The notes below the pieces were generated by a model. That model had not been told where the DNA came from. It did no database searches and saw only the letters and a list, made by a program, of their open reading frames with translations. From a virus, in IMG/VR virus record IMGVR_UViG_3300017917_001112, positions 62,001 to 126,000 of that record: a stretch of 64,000 nucleotides of DNA; one strand, 5' to 3'. Within the stretch, counting starts at the first letter, position 1; every line of letters starts with the position of its first letter. Position numbers and translations under genes: made by a program. Below are positions 34,131-42,531 of this stretch, one piece after another.

Positions 34131-34699
34131 TGCGTGATGAACTGGACAAACAGCTGTGTGAAAAGTATCCTCGCATCTTTCGTAATCGCCATAAGGACAT
34201 GACTGAATCCTGTATGTTTTGGGGATTTGAGTGTGGCGATGGCTGGTATCAGATTCTGGATTCTCTGTGTGCTAACATCGATCACTATATTAAGTGGAAA
34301 CGTAATCAGCGTGTCTATGACCTGAAACTTGCTCGTGTCAAGAAGAAGGGTTATGATGCTGTTCTGAACTATCTGACTCGTGGTCGCCCTGCTACAATGT
34401 TTGATGAAGACCGTGCTCAGGAAATTATGGAGCAAGAACTTCGCCTGACACCCTATACGCATTGGGTAACTGCTGATCAAGTCAAAGAGAAGTTTGGTGG
34501 TCTCCGTTTCTACTATTCTGGTGGTGACGATCAAGTTTTTGGTATGGTTCGCATGGCAGAATCTTGGGCAGCACATACCTGCGAAACTTGCGGTGAGCGT
34601 GGTTCGCTACGACATGGTGGCTGGATTCGTACTCTGTGCGATAAGCATGAAGCGGAATATCAGGAAAAGCAAAGTAAATATCGTGATGAGGATGAATGA
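34130..34699 (+). CDS. Conserved phage protein with C-terminal zinc finger
   Basis: 189 residues. The N-terminus (YPRIFRNRHKDMTESCMFWG then FECGDGWYQILDSLC) and C-terminal CETCGERGSLRHGGWIRTLC-DKH are typical of a common phage hypothetical family, with CxxC ... CxxH as a probable zinc site. KEKFGGLRFYYSGG is another conserved block. Function unknown. Confidence 0.78.
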   Translation: MRDELDKQLCEKYPRIFRNRHKDMTESCMFWGFECGDGWYQILDSLCANIDHYIKWKRNQRVYDLKLARVKKKGYDAVLNYLTRGRPATMFDEDRAQEIMEQELRLTPYTHWVTADQVKEKFGGLRFYYSGGDDQVFGMVRMAESWAAHTCETCGERGSLRHGGWIRTLCDKHEAEYQEKQSKYRDEDE

Positions 34700-35136
34700 T
34701 GGAAATTAATCTTGACTATGAGGGCAGTGACAAAGAGTGGTATTTGAATTACAAAGTTATCTCTGAGTCGGAATCTATCTGTCCTACCATACGACTACTT
34801 GCTATTGACCTACAAAAATCACCCTACCTTTCTGTTGGTGACTGGATTCGTAGTTTGAGTCCGAGATCCTTTGAGGAGATTAATGAGTTGGCTCAGGCTG
34901 AGGATGAAGAGTCTTTTGAGATGGAGCAAATGCTATTGCTTACACTCATGCTCTCTCATGCCGAGGGTACGAATCTGCCCAATGATGATATGGAAGGCAT
35001 GAATCGTCAGCTGGCTGTGCTTCGGCAATTGATTGTAATGTGTAGTCTTGAGAAAAAGGGATTTGTTCGTTGTCATTACGAAAACTTCACTCTTGGTGAA
35101 GACATGGGTGATCGAATAGTTGTTGAGAAAATTTAA
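34699..35136 (+). CDS. Hypothetical protein
   Basis: 145 residues, acidic and helical in the centre (FEEINELAQAEDEESFEMEQ). The second of two tandem ATGs (34699) gives a 7-nt spacing from GAGG. Its stop overlaps the radical SAM start (TAATG), so the two are translationally coupled. No function recognised. Confidence 0.65.
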   Translation: MEINLDYEGSDKEWYLNYKVISESESICPTIRLLAIDLQKSPYLSVGDWIRSLSPRSFEEINELAQAEDEESFEMEQMLLLTLMLSHAEGTNLPNDDMEGMNRQLAVLRQLIVMCSLEKKGFVRCHYENFTLGEDMGDRIVVEKI

Positions 35137-36614
35137 TGCATGTTGTCCTGTTGAATGGTAGTCCAGATAAGGGTTTGATCTTCACAAGATATGTTGGTCC
35201 ATATAAGATCGCTCATTGGTTGCGTAAGAATGGATATGACTGTCAGGTTCTAGATTTCGTTACTCAGTTTACTGAGGATCAACTCTACAAGATGATAACT
35301 AAGTTTGTCAATAATGACACGCTGGTTCTTGCTCTGTCCACAACATTCATGTGTCTTGGTAAATTTGAACATAGCGATAGGGTGGTAAGAAGCATTCCTG
35401 AGAATGTGCTCAATGTTCTCAAAAAATTCAAGTCTGAATACCCACATGTAAAAATTGTAACTGGTGGATACAAGAGCGATCGATTGTCTGACTGGGGTGT
35501 TGTTGATGCGACTGTGATGTCCTATACTACAGCTTCTGAGGATATCCTGCTTGAGTATCTCAGATTCTTACAAGGCAAGAGCGAAGAACCAATGTATGTT
35601 CTTTATACCAGAGGTAAGTTTAGACGCATCTATAATGCTGCTAGAGAACCAAAGTATAATATTGAGCATGACGATTTTCGTTTTGTTCCTCAGGATTATA
35701 TCTTGCCAGGAGAAGCATTACCTTTGGATGTGTCTCGTGGATGTATTTTCGCTTGTCGTTTCTGTCAATATCCGCACTTGGGTAAGGGGAAGCTGGATTA
35801 CATTCGTGGTATGAATTATATCGAGGATGAGATGCGTTATAATCATGAGAACTTTGGCACCACTGGCTACATGATTCTTGATGACACATTTAATGACACT
35901 GAACATAAGATGAGTCAGTTTCTGAATATGTCTCAGCGACTTAACTTTAAGATTGACTACACCGCATATCTGCGAGCTGAGTTGATTCATCGTTTTCCTG
36001 ACACTGCACATATGCTCAAAGATTCAGGTTTGTTTGGTGCGTATCATGGTTTAGAAAGTTTACATCCGTATGCCAGCAAACTTGTTGGTAAGGGTTGGTC
36101 AGGCAAACACGCCAAAGAATATATCCCCAAGTTGTATCATGAAGTTTGGAATCGTGAGGTTACGATGCATACAAACTTTATTGTTGGTCTACCAAAAGAA
36201 ACAAAAGAAGATTTGATGGGGACTGTTAAGTGGCATCGCGATAACAAACTTCACACTTTATACTTCAGCGCATTGGGATTGTGGAATCCTGATGACAAGA
36301 CTCATGCTTACTCAATTCAATCAGAGTTTGATAAAAATTATTCCAAGTATGGATTTAATTTTGATGCTGATGGTTGGGTTAATGAAACATGGAAGCAACA
36401 AGAAGCCAATGAGTTTGCTGATCATCTAAACGAAATAACAAAGATAGACAAAAAATGTAGTGTGTGGTCTGCTCCGACTTTGTTGTGGTATGGTTACAGC
36501 AAGAAAAAGTTGACTGAATGGGTTGCTGGTGTCAACATGTATAACTGGATCCTTGACCGAACAGAGAAAAAGTACTTCGAATACCATGTCCGTGTAATGG
36601 AAGACTTGAAGTAG
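35136..36614 (+). CDS. Radical SAM enzyme with B12-binding-like N-terminus
   Basis: 492 residues. The [4Fe-4S] motif CIFACRFC (Cys203, Cys207, Cys210, preceded by DVSRG) defines a radical SAM enzyme. The N-terminal ~150 residues (VVLLNGSPDKGLIFTRYVGP, IAHWLRKNGYDCQVLDF, VKIVTGGYKSD) have the Rossmann pattern of cobalamin-binding domains of class B radical SAM proteins. The canonical B12-ligating DxHxxG is not evident. GYHGLES and NFIVGLPKET are conserved TIM-barrel elements. Possible roles are methylation or modification of a nucleotide, protein or lipid; the substrate is unknown. Confidence 0.85.
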   Translation: MHVVLLNGSPDKGLIFTRYVGPYKIAHWLRKNGYDCQVLDFVTQFTEDQLYKMITKFVNNDTLVLALSTTFMCLGKFEHSDRVVRSIPENVLNVLKKFKSEYPHVKIVTGGYKSDRLSDWGVVDATVMSYTTASEDILLEYLRFLQGKSEEPMYVLYTRGKFRRIYNAAREPKYNIEHDDFRFVPQDYILPGEALPLDVSRGCIFACRFCQYPHLGKGKLDYIRGMNYIEDEMRYNHENFGTTGYMILDDTFNDTEHKMSQFLNMSQRLNFKIDYTAYLRAELIHRFPDTAHMLKDSGLFGAYHGLESLHPYASKLVGKGWSGKHAKEYIPKLYHEVWNREVTMHTNFIVGLPKETKEDLMGTVKWHRDNKLHTLYFSALGLWNPDDKTHAYSIQSEFDKNYSKYGFNFDADGWVNETWKQQEANEFADHLNEITKIDKKCSVWSAPTLLWYGYSKKKLTEWVAGVNMYNWILDRTEKKYFEYHVRVMEDLK

Positions 36615-36642
36615 TACTTTCTTATAAATCAATGACTTAGGA

Positions 36643-36665
36643 TAACCCTACTGCGAGTAGGGTTA
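36643..36665 (+). terminator. PeSL hairpin 4 (perfect)
   Basis: A 10-bp perfect stem TAACCCTACT/AGTAGGGTTA with loop GCG, 5 nt upstream of the -35 at 36671. It ends the radical SAM transcript and begins the VWA transcript. Confidence 0.8.
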
Positions 36666-36670
36666 CTTGC

Positions 36671-36699
36671 TTGACATTTATTGCGAAATGCTGTATAAT
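36671..36699 (+). promoter_or_regulatory. Sigma70-like early promoter (PeSL 4)
   Basis: TTGACA, 17 bp, TATAAT. CTTGACATTTATT matches the promoters at 26984, 39038 and 47294. Confidence 0.88.
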
Positions 36700-36728
36700 T
36701 ATTAAATATTATGACAAATGGTGGAATT

Positions 36729-38975
36729 ATGACGGAAATTACGAACGATATTTCGACTCGCCTACTGGCTCAAGAAAATCTTCTCATTAATCGAGCACCT
36801 GTTCAGACTGCGTCCTTTGACGTAAAGTCTCGAATTCTTACTCTGCCCATGTGGAAAAACATGACGCCAGTAATTGAGGAAATGCTCAAAGCGCATGAAG
36901 TTGGTCATGCTCTCTATACCAACGAAAATCTGTTCACTGAGTTTCAATCAAACAATCCTAAGAATGTTCCATTTGGCTATCTCAATGTTCTCGAAGATGT
37001 GCGTATCGAGAAGTTGATGAAACGCAAATATCCTGGACTTCGCAAAACATTCACAGCTGGTTACTCTGAGTTAAATGAGCGCAATTTCTTTGCGATTAAA
37101 AATCGCAATATCTCCGATCTCTTATTGATCGATCGTATCAATCTTTGGTACAAAGTTGGTTTCAAATCAGGTGTAAAATTCACTGTCTCTGAGAAATATC
37201 TTGTTGACAAAATTGATAAACTTGAATCCGTAAACGATGTGATTGCTTTGGCTACATCAATCTATGATTTCGTCAAACGTGAGAATGATCGCAAACGTGC
37301 CGAGCGTGAGAACGATGTTGAGTACAAGAAACTTAAAGATGAGCAAGAGCAGGATGACCTCGAGGATCTAGAATCTGAGTTTGAAGAAGATCTTCGCAAT
37401 AATTTTGACGATGACGACTGGGCATCCGATGCAGAGTTTGACGATCCAGAAGACAACGAAAAGATTAACGATGAGGAACAACTCACGGTAAGGGGTAATG
37501 GTGGAATCAGCAAAGCGGAAGAGACTGCAGAGGAAAATCTGGAAAGTCAAACTGCCGATGCCTTTGCTCGTGCTCTTGCTGAATCCGCAGACACTTCAAC
37601 TGAATATGTCTATGTGACAATGCCATCATTCAAGAACTCAACAACAATTAAAATTGACTACAAAACTGTGTTGCGTGAGACCAGTGAAATGCTTGATCAC
37701 ATTCGTACATCCGTCAATAGTTATGGTGAGCGTGATCAATATATTGATGAAATATATCGTCGTTATGAAACATTCAAAACCGACACCAGTCGTATCGTAA
37801 ACTATCTCATCAAAGAATTTGAGATGAAGAAAGCAGCCAGTAATTACAAGCGTCAAACTATTTCTAAGACAGGTGTGCTTGATACACGCAAACTTGCTGT
37901 GTATAAAATTCGTGAAGATTTGTTTAAGCAGATCGCAATTACGAAAGATGGTTCTAAACACGGAATGGTATTTACTATTGACTGGTCTGGTTCTATGGCA
38001 GATTATCTTGAGGAGACTGTCAAACAGTTGATCTCTCTTGTCGCATTCTGCTATCGTGCTAAAATTCCATTCGAGGTGTATGCCTTTAGCGACAATGCTA
38101 ATGGTAATGACACCTCTCTATATGAGAAACGCAAAATAGAGGAAAGACTTTTGGTAAAACCGAATACTGTGTTTCTTGGTAATCATTTTCATATGATTGA
38201 GTTGTTTAACAGTAAAGCAACTCTGAGCGAGTTCCAACGCATGTGTCGCAATCTATATGTTATGAGTTGTAGTCATAACTATCGCAGTGACAGACGTGAT
38301 GGTGGTATTCATGACAAATATCAACTAAATGGTACACCTCTTAATGAAGCAATGGCATGGTTGTATGACTACATTGGAGAATTTAAATCACGCCATCAAG
38401 TCGAAAAACTGACAATGATTAAATTGACCGATGGTGATGGTGGTGGCACCTATCGTTATGTGCAAGAAAATCTCGAAACCAGTTACATCAATGGTACAGA
38501 TTATCGTGAGGTGAATGGTAAACATGTTCGTATTAAGCGAGTTGGGTTTATTCGTGATGAATATACAAAGAAAACATATTCATATGAACCTTATGAATTT
38601 ACCAACGCTGTTTGTAAAATGATTCAGGATCGTTATGATGCTGCAGTTGTTGGATATCATGTTGTTGGTCGTGGTCGTCGCGAACTTATGTACACTGTGA
38701 ATCGTTATGGTGTTGCGAGAAACTCTATTGAAGAGCAAGATATGGCTATTAAGATTCGTAAGGGTTTTAATGATCAAATGTTCTACCCAGTAAGTCTATA
38801 TGGACATACTGAACTGTTTCTTTTGCCGAACACAATTAAAGTTGATGATACTGAACTCGAAGAAGATATGTCTAAATTGACCAGCAATCAGATTGCTCGT
38901 AAATTTGGTAAATACTTGGGTGCTAAGAAAACCAGTCGAGTCCTGTTGAATCGTTTTGTGGCTGCGGTAGCCTGA
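36729..38975 (+). CDS. VWA-domain protein with HEXXH motif (CobT/ViaA-like)
   Basis: 748 residues. An N-terminal HEVGH motif (His56-His60) resembles a zincin-type metal site. A long charged, acidic linker (about 185-265) is followed by a C-terminal VWA domain with MIDAS DWSGS (Asp418), NGTPLNEA and a later LTDGDGGG. This architecture matches CobT-like partners of MoxR ATPases. The start at 36729 is preferred to 36711 because GGTGG lies upstream and a 5-nt leader would otherwise result. With the ATPase at 39348 it probably forms a chaperone or remodelling pair; no CobN is present, so cobalt insertion is unlikely. Confidence 0.82.
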   Translation: MTEITNDISTRLLAQENLLINRAPVQTASFDVKSRILTLPMWKNMTPVIEEMLKAHEVGHALYTNENLFTEFQSNNPKNVPFGYLNVLEDVRIEKLMKRKYPGLRKTFTAGYSELNERNFFAIKNRNISDLLLIDRINLWYKVGFKSGVKFTVSEKYLVDKIDKLESVNDVIALATSIYDFVKRENDRKRAERENDVEYKKLKDEQEQDDLEDLESEFEEDLRNNFDDDDWASDAEFDDPEDNEKINDEEQLTVRGNGGISKAEETAEENLESQTADAFARALAESADTSTEYVYVTMPSFKNSTTIKIDYKTVLRETSEMLDHIRTSVNSYGERDQYIDEIYRRYETFKTDTSRIVNYLIKEFEMKKAASNYKRQTISKTGVLDTRKLAVYKIREDLFKQIAITKDGSKHGMVFTIDWSGSMADYLEETVKQLISLVAFCYRAKIPFEVYAFSDNANGNDTSLYEKRKIEERLLVKPNTVFLGNHFHMIELFNSKATLSEFQRMCRNLYVMSCSHNYRSDRRDGGIHDKYQLNGTPLNEAMAWLYDYIGEFKSRHQVEKLTMIKLTDGDGGGTYRYVQENLETSYINGTDYREVNGKHVRIKRVGFIRDEYTKKTYSYEPYEFTNAVCKMIQDRYDAAVVGYHVVGRGRRELMYTVNRYGVARNSIEEQDMAIKIRKGFNDQMFYPVSLYGHTELFLLPNTIKVDDTELEEDMSKLTSNQIARKFGKYLGAKKTSRVLLNRFVAAVA

Positions 38976-39000
38976 AATCCTTGACTGTAGGGGTCCAAAA

Positions 39001-39023
39001 TAACCCTACAGGCTGTAGGGTTA
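39001..39023 (+). terminator. PeSL hairpin 5 (perfect)
   Basis: TAACCCTACA/TGTAGGGTTA, 10-bp perfect stem with loop GGC, followed by TCCC and the promoter at 39038. A second GTAGGGGT string lies just upstream (38986-38994). Confidence 0.8.
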
Positions 39024-39037
39024 TCCCAACAAAGTGC

Positions 39038-39066
39038 TTGACATTTATTCGGTTTGGATGTATAAT
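39038..39066 (+). promoter_or_regulatory. Sigma70-like early promoter (PeSL 5)
   Basis: TTGACA, 17 bp, TATAAT. Drives the small basic gene at 39097 through a GAAAAGGAACTT leader. Confidence 0.88.
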
Positions 39067-39096
39067 TATTGTATAAACTTGAAAAGGAACTTAATT

Positions 39097-39291
39097 ATGT
39101 CTACGAAAAAACCACGCAATGTATTGACGACTTACACTGACCCAGTGTTGAATGTTTTGGTCACTGTTTACAAACCACAACGCACTCCGAAGTCCAAAAT
39201 GTCTGGTAAGAATTCACGTGGCTTTGTGGTTGGAACTTCTGGTTTTGCCAATGGTTTTCCACGAAATGTTGCTGTGTTCAGCAGTAAATAA
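39097..39291 (+). CDS. Small basic hypothetical protein between VWA and MoxR genes
   Basis: 64 residues, Lys/Arg-rich (TKKPRNVLTTY, KPQRTPKSKMSGKNSRG) with a hydrophobic C-terminus. Start chosen from the conserved leader AAAAGGAAC. It has its own promoter and is followed by another. Function unknown; possibly RNA- or DNA-binding. Confidence 0.6.
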   Translation: MSTKKPRNVLTTYTDPVLNVLVTVYKPQRTPKSKMSGKNSRGFVVGTSGFANGFPRNVAVFSSK

Positions 39292-39295
39292 TTGC

Positions 39296-39324
39296 TTGAC
39301 ATTTAATTGGTAATTTGGTATAAT
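39296..39324 (+). promoter_or_regulatory. Sigma70-like promoter upstream of MoxR-like ATPase
   Basis: TTGACA, 17 bp, TATAAT, 24 nt before the ATPase start. No hairpin precedes it. Confidence 0.88.
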
Positions 39325-39347
39325 TTAATTTTGTTATGGAGAATGTG

Positions 39348-40496
39348 ATGAATCAAGAAGTGTTTGAATCTAAATTGTTCGAGATGTTCCCCGATGTTAA
39401 ATCGTCAGGTACAGTTTCTCGTCAGCAAATTGTTTCCACCATGGAACAACTTGGCACCAACAAGTATCCCACATGGTTGATGGTAAATAAAGTTGGTCGT
39501 GGTCTTTATGCTATTGCTGGTGGCGCAAGTAATGCTGTTGCTAAACCTGCTGAAACTTTCGAGAATGATGTGCGAAAACTCAATTATGTAACTGAAGCAA
39601 CTGTTGCTGCTCCCCTCGTCGATCCGAACTATGTTGCTTGGGGTAATCACAGCGATGTCGATGCTATTCTAAAATCTAAACTGTTCCATCCGATCTATAT
39701 CACAGGTCCGACTGGTAATGGTAAGTCCACGATGGTCGAGCAGATTTGTGCTAAACATAAAATCCCTCTCATTCGTGTTAACTTGAACGCAACCGATGAC
39801 GAAGATAAACTGATTGCGTCTAAGACCCTTGTCGATGGCAATGTAGTTGTCGAAGATGGTCCAGTCGTTATCGCTATGCGTAAGGGTATTCCTATTCTGA
39901 TTGACGAAATTGATGCTGGTGGCGCAAACCTGCTCATGTGTCTTCAGGGTGTTCTAGAGGGCAAACCCCTATACATCAAAGCAAAGAACGAAATCGTGTA
40001 TCCTCAACAGGGGTTCAATGTTATTGCAACTGCCAACACCAAAGGTAAAGGCAGTGATGATGGTCGATACATTGGTACCAATGTGTTGAATGAAGCATTC
40101 CTAGAGCGTTTTGCTATCGTTTTTGAGCAAGAGTATCCTGGTGCCAAAGTCGAAGCGAAGATTGTTACTAATTTGATGAAGTCACTGAATTGTCTTGATG
40201 GCGAATTTACTTCAGTGTTAATCAAATGGGCAGATGCGATTCGTCGCACGTTCGAGGATGGTGGTGTTGACGAAACAATTACGACTCGTCGTTTGGTTCA
40301 CATCGTGAAGAACTTTGCGATCTATAAGGACAAGCGTAAATCTGTTCAGTTGGCTATCAATCGATTCGACAGCCACACCAAAGATGCATTCTTGGATTTG
40401 TTCGATAAAGTCGCAGCTGATCCGAATGTTGATTTGAACCCAGCACCGATCGAACAGCCTGTTGTGAAACAGCCTGATGAAGAAGTACCATTTTAA
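39348..40496 (+). CDS. cobS: MoxR/CobS-like AAA+ ATPase
   Basis: 382 residues. Walker A GPTGNGKS (about 119-126), Walker B ILIDEID, sensor 1 VIATANTKGKG, arginine-finger region LERFAIVF. Closely resembles the CobS-annotated ATPases of T4-like aquatic phages. An N-terminal ~65-residue domain with SSGTVSRQQI and PTWLMVNKVGRGLYAI recurs in the next gene. The start at 39348 (GGAG 6 nt upstream) is preferred over 39336. It probably works with the VWA protein as a MoxR-VWA pair. Confidence 0.87.
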   Translation: MNQEVFESKLFEMFPDVKSSGTVSRQQIVSTMEQLGTNKYPTWLMVNKVGRGLYAIAGGASNAVAKPAETFENDVRKLNYVTEATVAAPLVDPNYVAWGNHSDVDAILKSKLFHPIYITGPTGNGKSTMVEQICAKHKIPLIRVNLNATDDEDKLIASKTLVDGNVVVEDGPVVIAMRKGIPILIDEIDAGGANLLMCLQGVLEGKPLYIKAKNEIVYPQQGFNVIATANTKGKGSDDGRYIGTNVLNEAFLERFAIVFEQEYPGAKVEAKIVTNLMKSLNCLDGEFTSVLIKWADAIRRTFEDGGVDETITTRRLVHIVKNFAIYKDKRKSVQLAINRFDSHTKDAFLDLFDKVAADPNVDLNPAPIEQPVVKQPDEEVPF

Positions 40497-40497
40497 T

Positions 40498-40526
40498 TTG
40501 ACAAAAAATCAAATACGAAGTATAAT
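40498..40526 (+). promoter_or_regulatory. Sigma70-like promoter
   Basis: TTGACA, 17 bp, TATAAT, immediately after the ATPase stop. Drives the gene at 40557. Confidence 0.87.
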
Positions 40527-40556
40527 TTAATTTGAAAATTGATAAGGAGTTTTACT

Positions 40557-40928
40557 ATGTTGAAATATGCAGATCTTACTAAGTCTCAAAAGCGTTTTAT
40601 TGATGCACTCGTTCGCGAGTTTCCTGCTGTTGCGAAAACAGGTCAGGTATCTCGTAAAGAACTCGAGTCTATCTATTGGACGCTGAACGAAAAGCGTACA
40701 ACTGGTGGTGAGAAAGTTGGTTTTCCCAACTGGTTGACTGCTAAGAATAAAGTTGGTCGTGGTGTTTTCGGACTACCTTTGCCTGAAGCAACTGCTGCGA
40801 AGGTTAAGAAATCCGCACTCGAGGAAAAGACTAAGTTCGAGAAAATTATCGAAGAGTCTGGTAGCGATGACTACTACGACCAAGAAGTAGAAGATATTAA
40901 GACTAGCATTGCTCAGTCCAATATCTAA
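40557..40928 (+). CDS. Stand-alone homologue of the MoxR N-terminal domain
   Basis: 123 residues. KSQKRFIDALVREFPAVAKT then GQVSRKEL and FPNWLTAKNKVGRGVFGLP align block by block with the N-terminus of the ATPase at 39348. An acidic tail follows (DDYYDQEVEDI). RBS AAGGAG. It may act as an adaptor or competitor for the ATPase partner; this is inference. Confidence 0.7.
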   Translation: MLKYADLTKSQKRFIDALVREFPAVAKTGQVSRKELESIYWTLNEKRTTGGEKVGFPNWLTAKNKVGRGVFGLPLPEATAAKVKKSALEEKTKFEKIIEESGSDDYYDQEVEDIKTSIAQSNI

Positions 40929-40943
40929 TTGTTTTGAAGAGAG

Positions 40944-40969
40944 ATGCGCATGTGGTCACCAGTGCGCAT
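40944..40969 (+). terminator. Hairpin ATGCGCA/TGCGCAT
   Basis: A 7-bp perfect stem with a 12-nt loop containing a small GGT/ACC palindrome, followed by TTTCTCATTTG. Lies between 40928 and 41009. Probable terminator or attenuator. Confidence 0.6.
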
Positions 40970-41008
40970 TTTCTCATTTGTGTGGTGACAAAATAGGAGA
41001 TCATGTAA

Positions 41009-41272
41009 ATGACTACTACGAAGAAAGCAATGCTGTTGAAGCATTTGGAAGCTGGCAAGGAATTTACTGCAAAGCAAATTTCTGCATCTTTCGGTTATAA
41101 GAACCCTTACCGTGCAGTAGAGTATCTACGTTCTGAAGGTCATTGTGTTTATGCAAACACAAAGACACTAAGCACAGGCGAGCGTGTTGTTAAATACCGT
41201 ATTGGTAAGCCAAGCAAGCGTATGGTAGCATTGGCGAACCAGATTATGGGTGCTGCTGCTTTTACTCGCTAA
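41009..41272 (+). CDS. Winged-helix/HTH phage protein
   Basis: 87 residues. FTAKQISASFGYKNPYRAVE YLRSEGH is a helix-turn-helix with a following wing (VYANTKTLSTGERVVKYRIG). The PSKRMVALANQIMGAAAFTR end is conserved in related phage proteins. Probably DNA-binding; target unknown. RBS TAGGAGAT. Confidence 0.75.
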   Translation: MTTTKKAMLLKHLEAGKEFTAKQISASFGYKNPYRAVEYLRSEGHCVYANTKTLSTGERVVKYRIGKPSKRMVALANQIMGAAAFTR

Positions 41273-41288
41273 GTATTAAGTGAGTTGC

Positions 41289-41315
41289 GTCTGGATTCTT
41301 TTCGAGAATCCAGAC
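41289..41315 (+). terminator. Strong hairpin GTCTGGATTCT/AGAATCCAGAC
   Basis: An 11-bp perfect stem followed by TCATTTGCATTT, between the HTH gene and the gene at 41346. Likely terminator or mRNA-stabilising element. Confidence 0.7.
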
Positions 41316-41345
41316 TCATTTGCATTTGGTAGTGAGGATAAAATA

Positions 41346-41717
41346 ATGGCGACAAGAAAAAGCAAACAAGTTAAAGATCAAATCACAGACGCAGTAACAG
41401 CATCGCAGAATGCAACAACAGGTGGGCGTAAGTTTGATGGAGGAAAACCACAGTATGGTTTGCTTCCACCATTAGCATTAAGAGCTACTGTTGATGTGTT
41501 GACTTTTGGTGCAGTAAAGTACGAACCAGACAACTGGAAATATGTTCCTGATTCTAAGCGTAGATATTTTGATGCACTTCAGAGACATCTCTGGGCATAT
41601 AAAGAGGGAGAACAAATTGATCCAGAGTCAGGTATGCATCATTTGGCGCACGCAATGTGTTGTCTAATGTTTTTATACGAACATGATGTGAAATACTCTT
41701 TAGAGGAATCTAAATAG
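41346..41717 (+). CDS. DUF5664-family dATP/dGTP diphosphohydrolase-like protein
   Basis: 123 residues. GGRKFDGGKPQYGLLPPLAL ... LTFGAVKYEPDNW ... RYFDALQRHLWAYKEGE ... SGMHHLAHAMCCLMFL follows the DUF5664/MazZ pattern of helical metal-dependent nucleotide hydrolases. The start at 41346 is chosen because the upstream in-frame ATG lies inside the hairpin. Likely reshapes the purine dNTP pool during infection; activity not demonstrated. Confidence 0.82.
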   Translation: MATRKSKQVKDQITDAVTASQNATTGGRKFDGGKPQYGLLPPLALRATVDVLTFGAVKYEPDNWKYVPDSKRRYFDALQRHLWAYKEGEQIDPESGMHHLAHAMCCLMFLYEHDVKYSLEESK

Positions 41718-41744
41718 TTATGTATAAACAAGATGGAGGTTTCT

Positions 41745-41984
41745 ATGTCAGACGAAATTCAAAAAGAACAACACTCAAAACGCATCCATCAAAGAAAAGT
41801 AAAAGAGCGAAAACAAGTAAAGATTGCTAAGTCGCATGGTATTGAAGTAGATAGTCCTCATCGTTTTTCTAAACATCATGCAATGGATTGTGGTAACCCA
41901 GAGTGTATGTTGTGTGGTAATCCTAGAAAAACTTTTGGTGAGAAAACTATTCAAGAAAAGAGATTTAATCAGATAGATGAGTAA
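41745..41984 (+). CDS. Small conserved Cys-containing protein
   Basis: 79 residues, basic N-terminus (RIHQRKVKERKQVKIAKS), then HHAMDCGNPECMLCGNPRKT, a compact CxxxxCxxC candidate zinc knuckle seen in many phage and bacterial small proteins. RBS GGAGG. Overlaps the next gene by 8 nt. Function unknown. Confidence 0.7.
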   Translation: MSDEIQKEQHSKRIHQRKVKERKQVKIAKSHGIEVDSPHRFSKHHAMDCGNPECMLCGNPRKTFGEKTIQEKRFNQIDE

Positions 41985-42531
41985 TTTTAGATTTATAGAA
42001 CATAATGTAGATGTAAGTAAAATCCTAAAACAATTGCAGGACAATCCTCAAGATTGGAAAGCAGTTTCTGGTTATGAAAGCACTGGTGGAGATAAAGATC
42101 CTTACGGATTTTTACCACTCACCATGGCAGTTGTAAGAAATCCTACGGATGATCCAAAAACAACAGAGATGCAAACAAACACACCAATGTTTACAAAATA
42201 TTTTGAGATGATTCGTTGGTTGCGTTCTAGAGGAATTAAAGTAACTTCTCGTGCTGCTTTTTTTAAAATGGCAGTCGGTGACGAAGTTGGTCGCCATATT
42301 GATATTGGTACATACTATTTGACAAGAGATAGATTTCATTTATCCATTTCTGGTAGATACTTGTATGAATGTGATGGCGAAGAACATATTATCGAACCAG
42401 GAACTTTCTTTTGGTTTGATAATAAAAAATATCACAGTGCTGTAAATATTGGTAATTGTGATCGACTTACTTTTGTTTTCGATGTACCACATTCACATCA
42501 CCATCCAAACAACAGTAAAAATTTTATTTGA
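41977..42531 (+). CDS. Aspartyl/asparaginyl beta-hydroxylase-like oxygenase
   Basis: 184 residues. GDEVGRHIDIGTYY supplies an HxD metal motif, RFHLSISG follows, then EPGTFFWFDNKKYHSAVNIG with the distal His and DRLTFVFDV with the 2-oxoglutarate Arg. The order matches Asp/Asn hydroxylases. One of three putative 2OG-Fe(II) enzymes in the window. Substrate unknown. Confidence 0.8.
   Translation: MSNFRFIEHNVDVSKILKQLQDNPQDWKAVSGYESTGGDKDPYGFLPLTMAVVRNPTDDPKTTEMQTNTPMFTKYFEMIRWLRSRGIKVTSRAAFFKMAVGDEVGRHIDIGTYYLTRDRFHLSISGRYLYECDGEEHIIEPGTFFWFDNKKYHSAVNIGNCDRLTFVFDVPHSHHHPNNSKNFI

Noticed and set aside
36623-36631. TTATAAATC resembling a late promoter
   Set aside because: The last base departs from TATAAATA and it lies just upstream of a terminator hairpin with no gene between, so it has no target.
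36729-40496. Cobalamin biosynthesis (CobT/CobS cobaltochelatase)
   Set aside because: No CobN or other pathway gene is present. The pair fits a general MoxR-VWA remodelling system better than cobalt insertion.
40909-41100. 63-codon ORF MLSPISNCFEE...
   Set aside because: It overlaps the hairpin at 40944 and the HTH gene in another frame, has no RBS and has coding-atypical composition.
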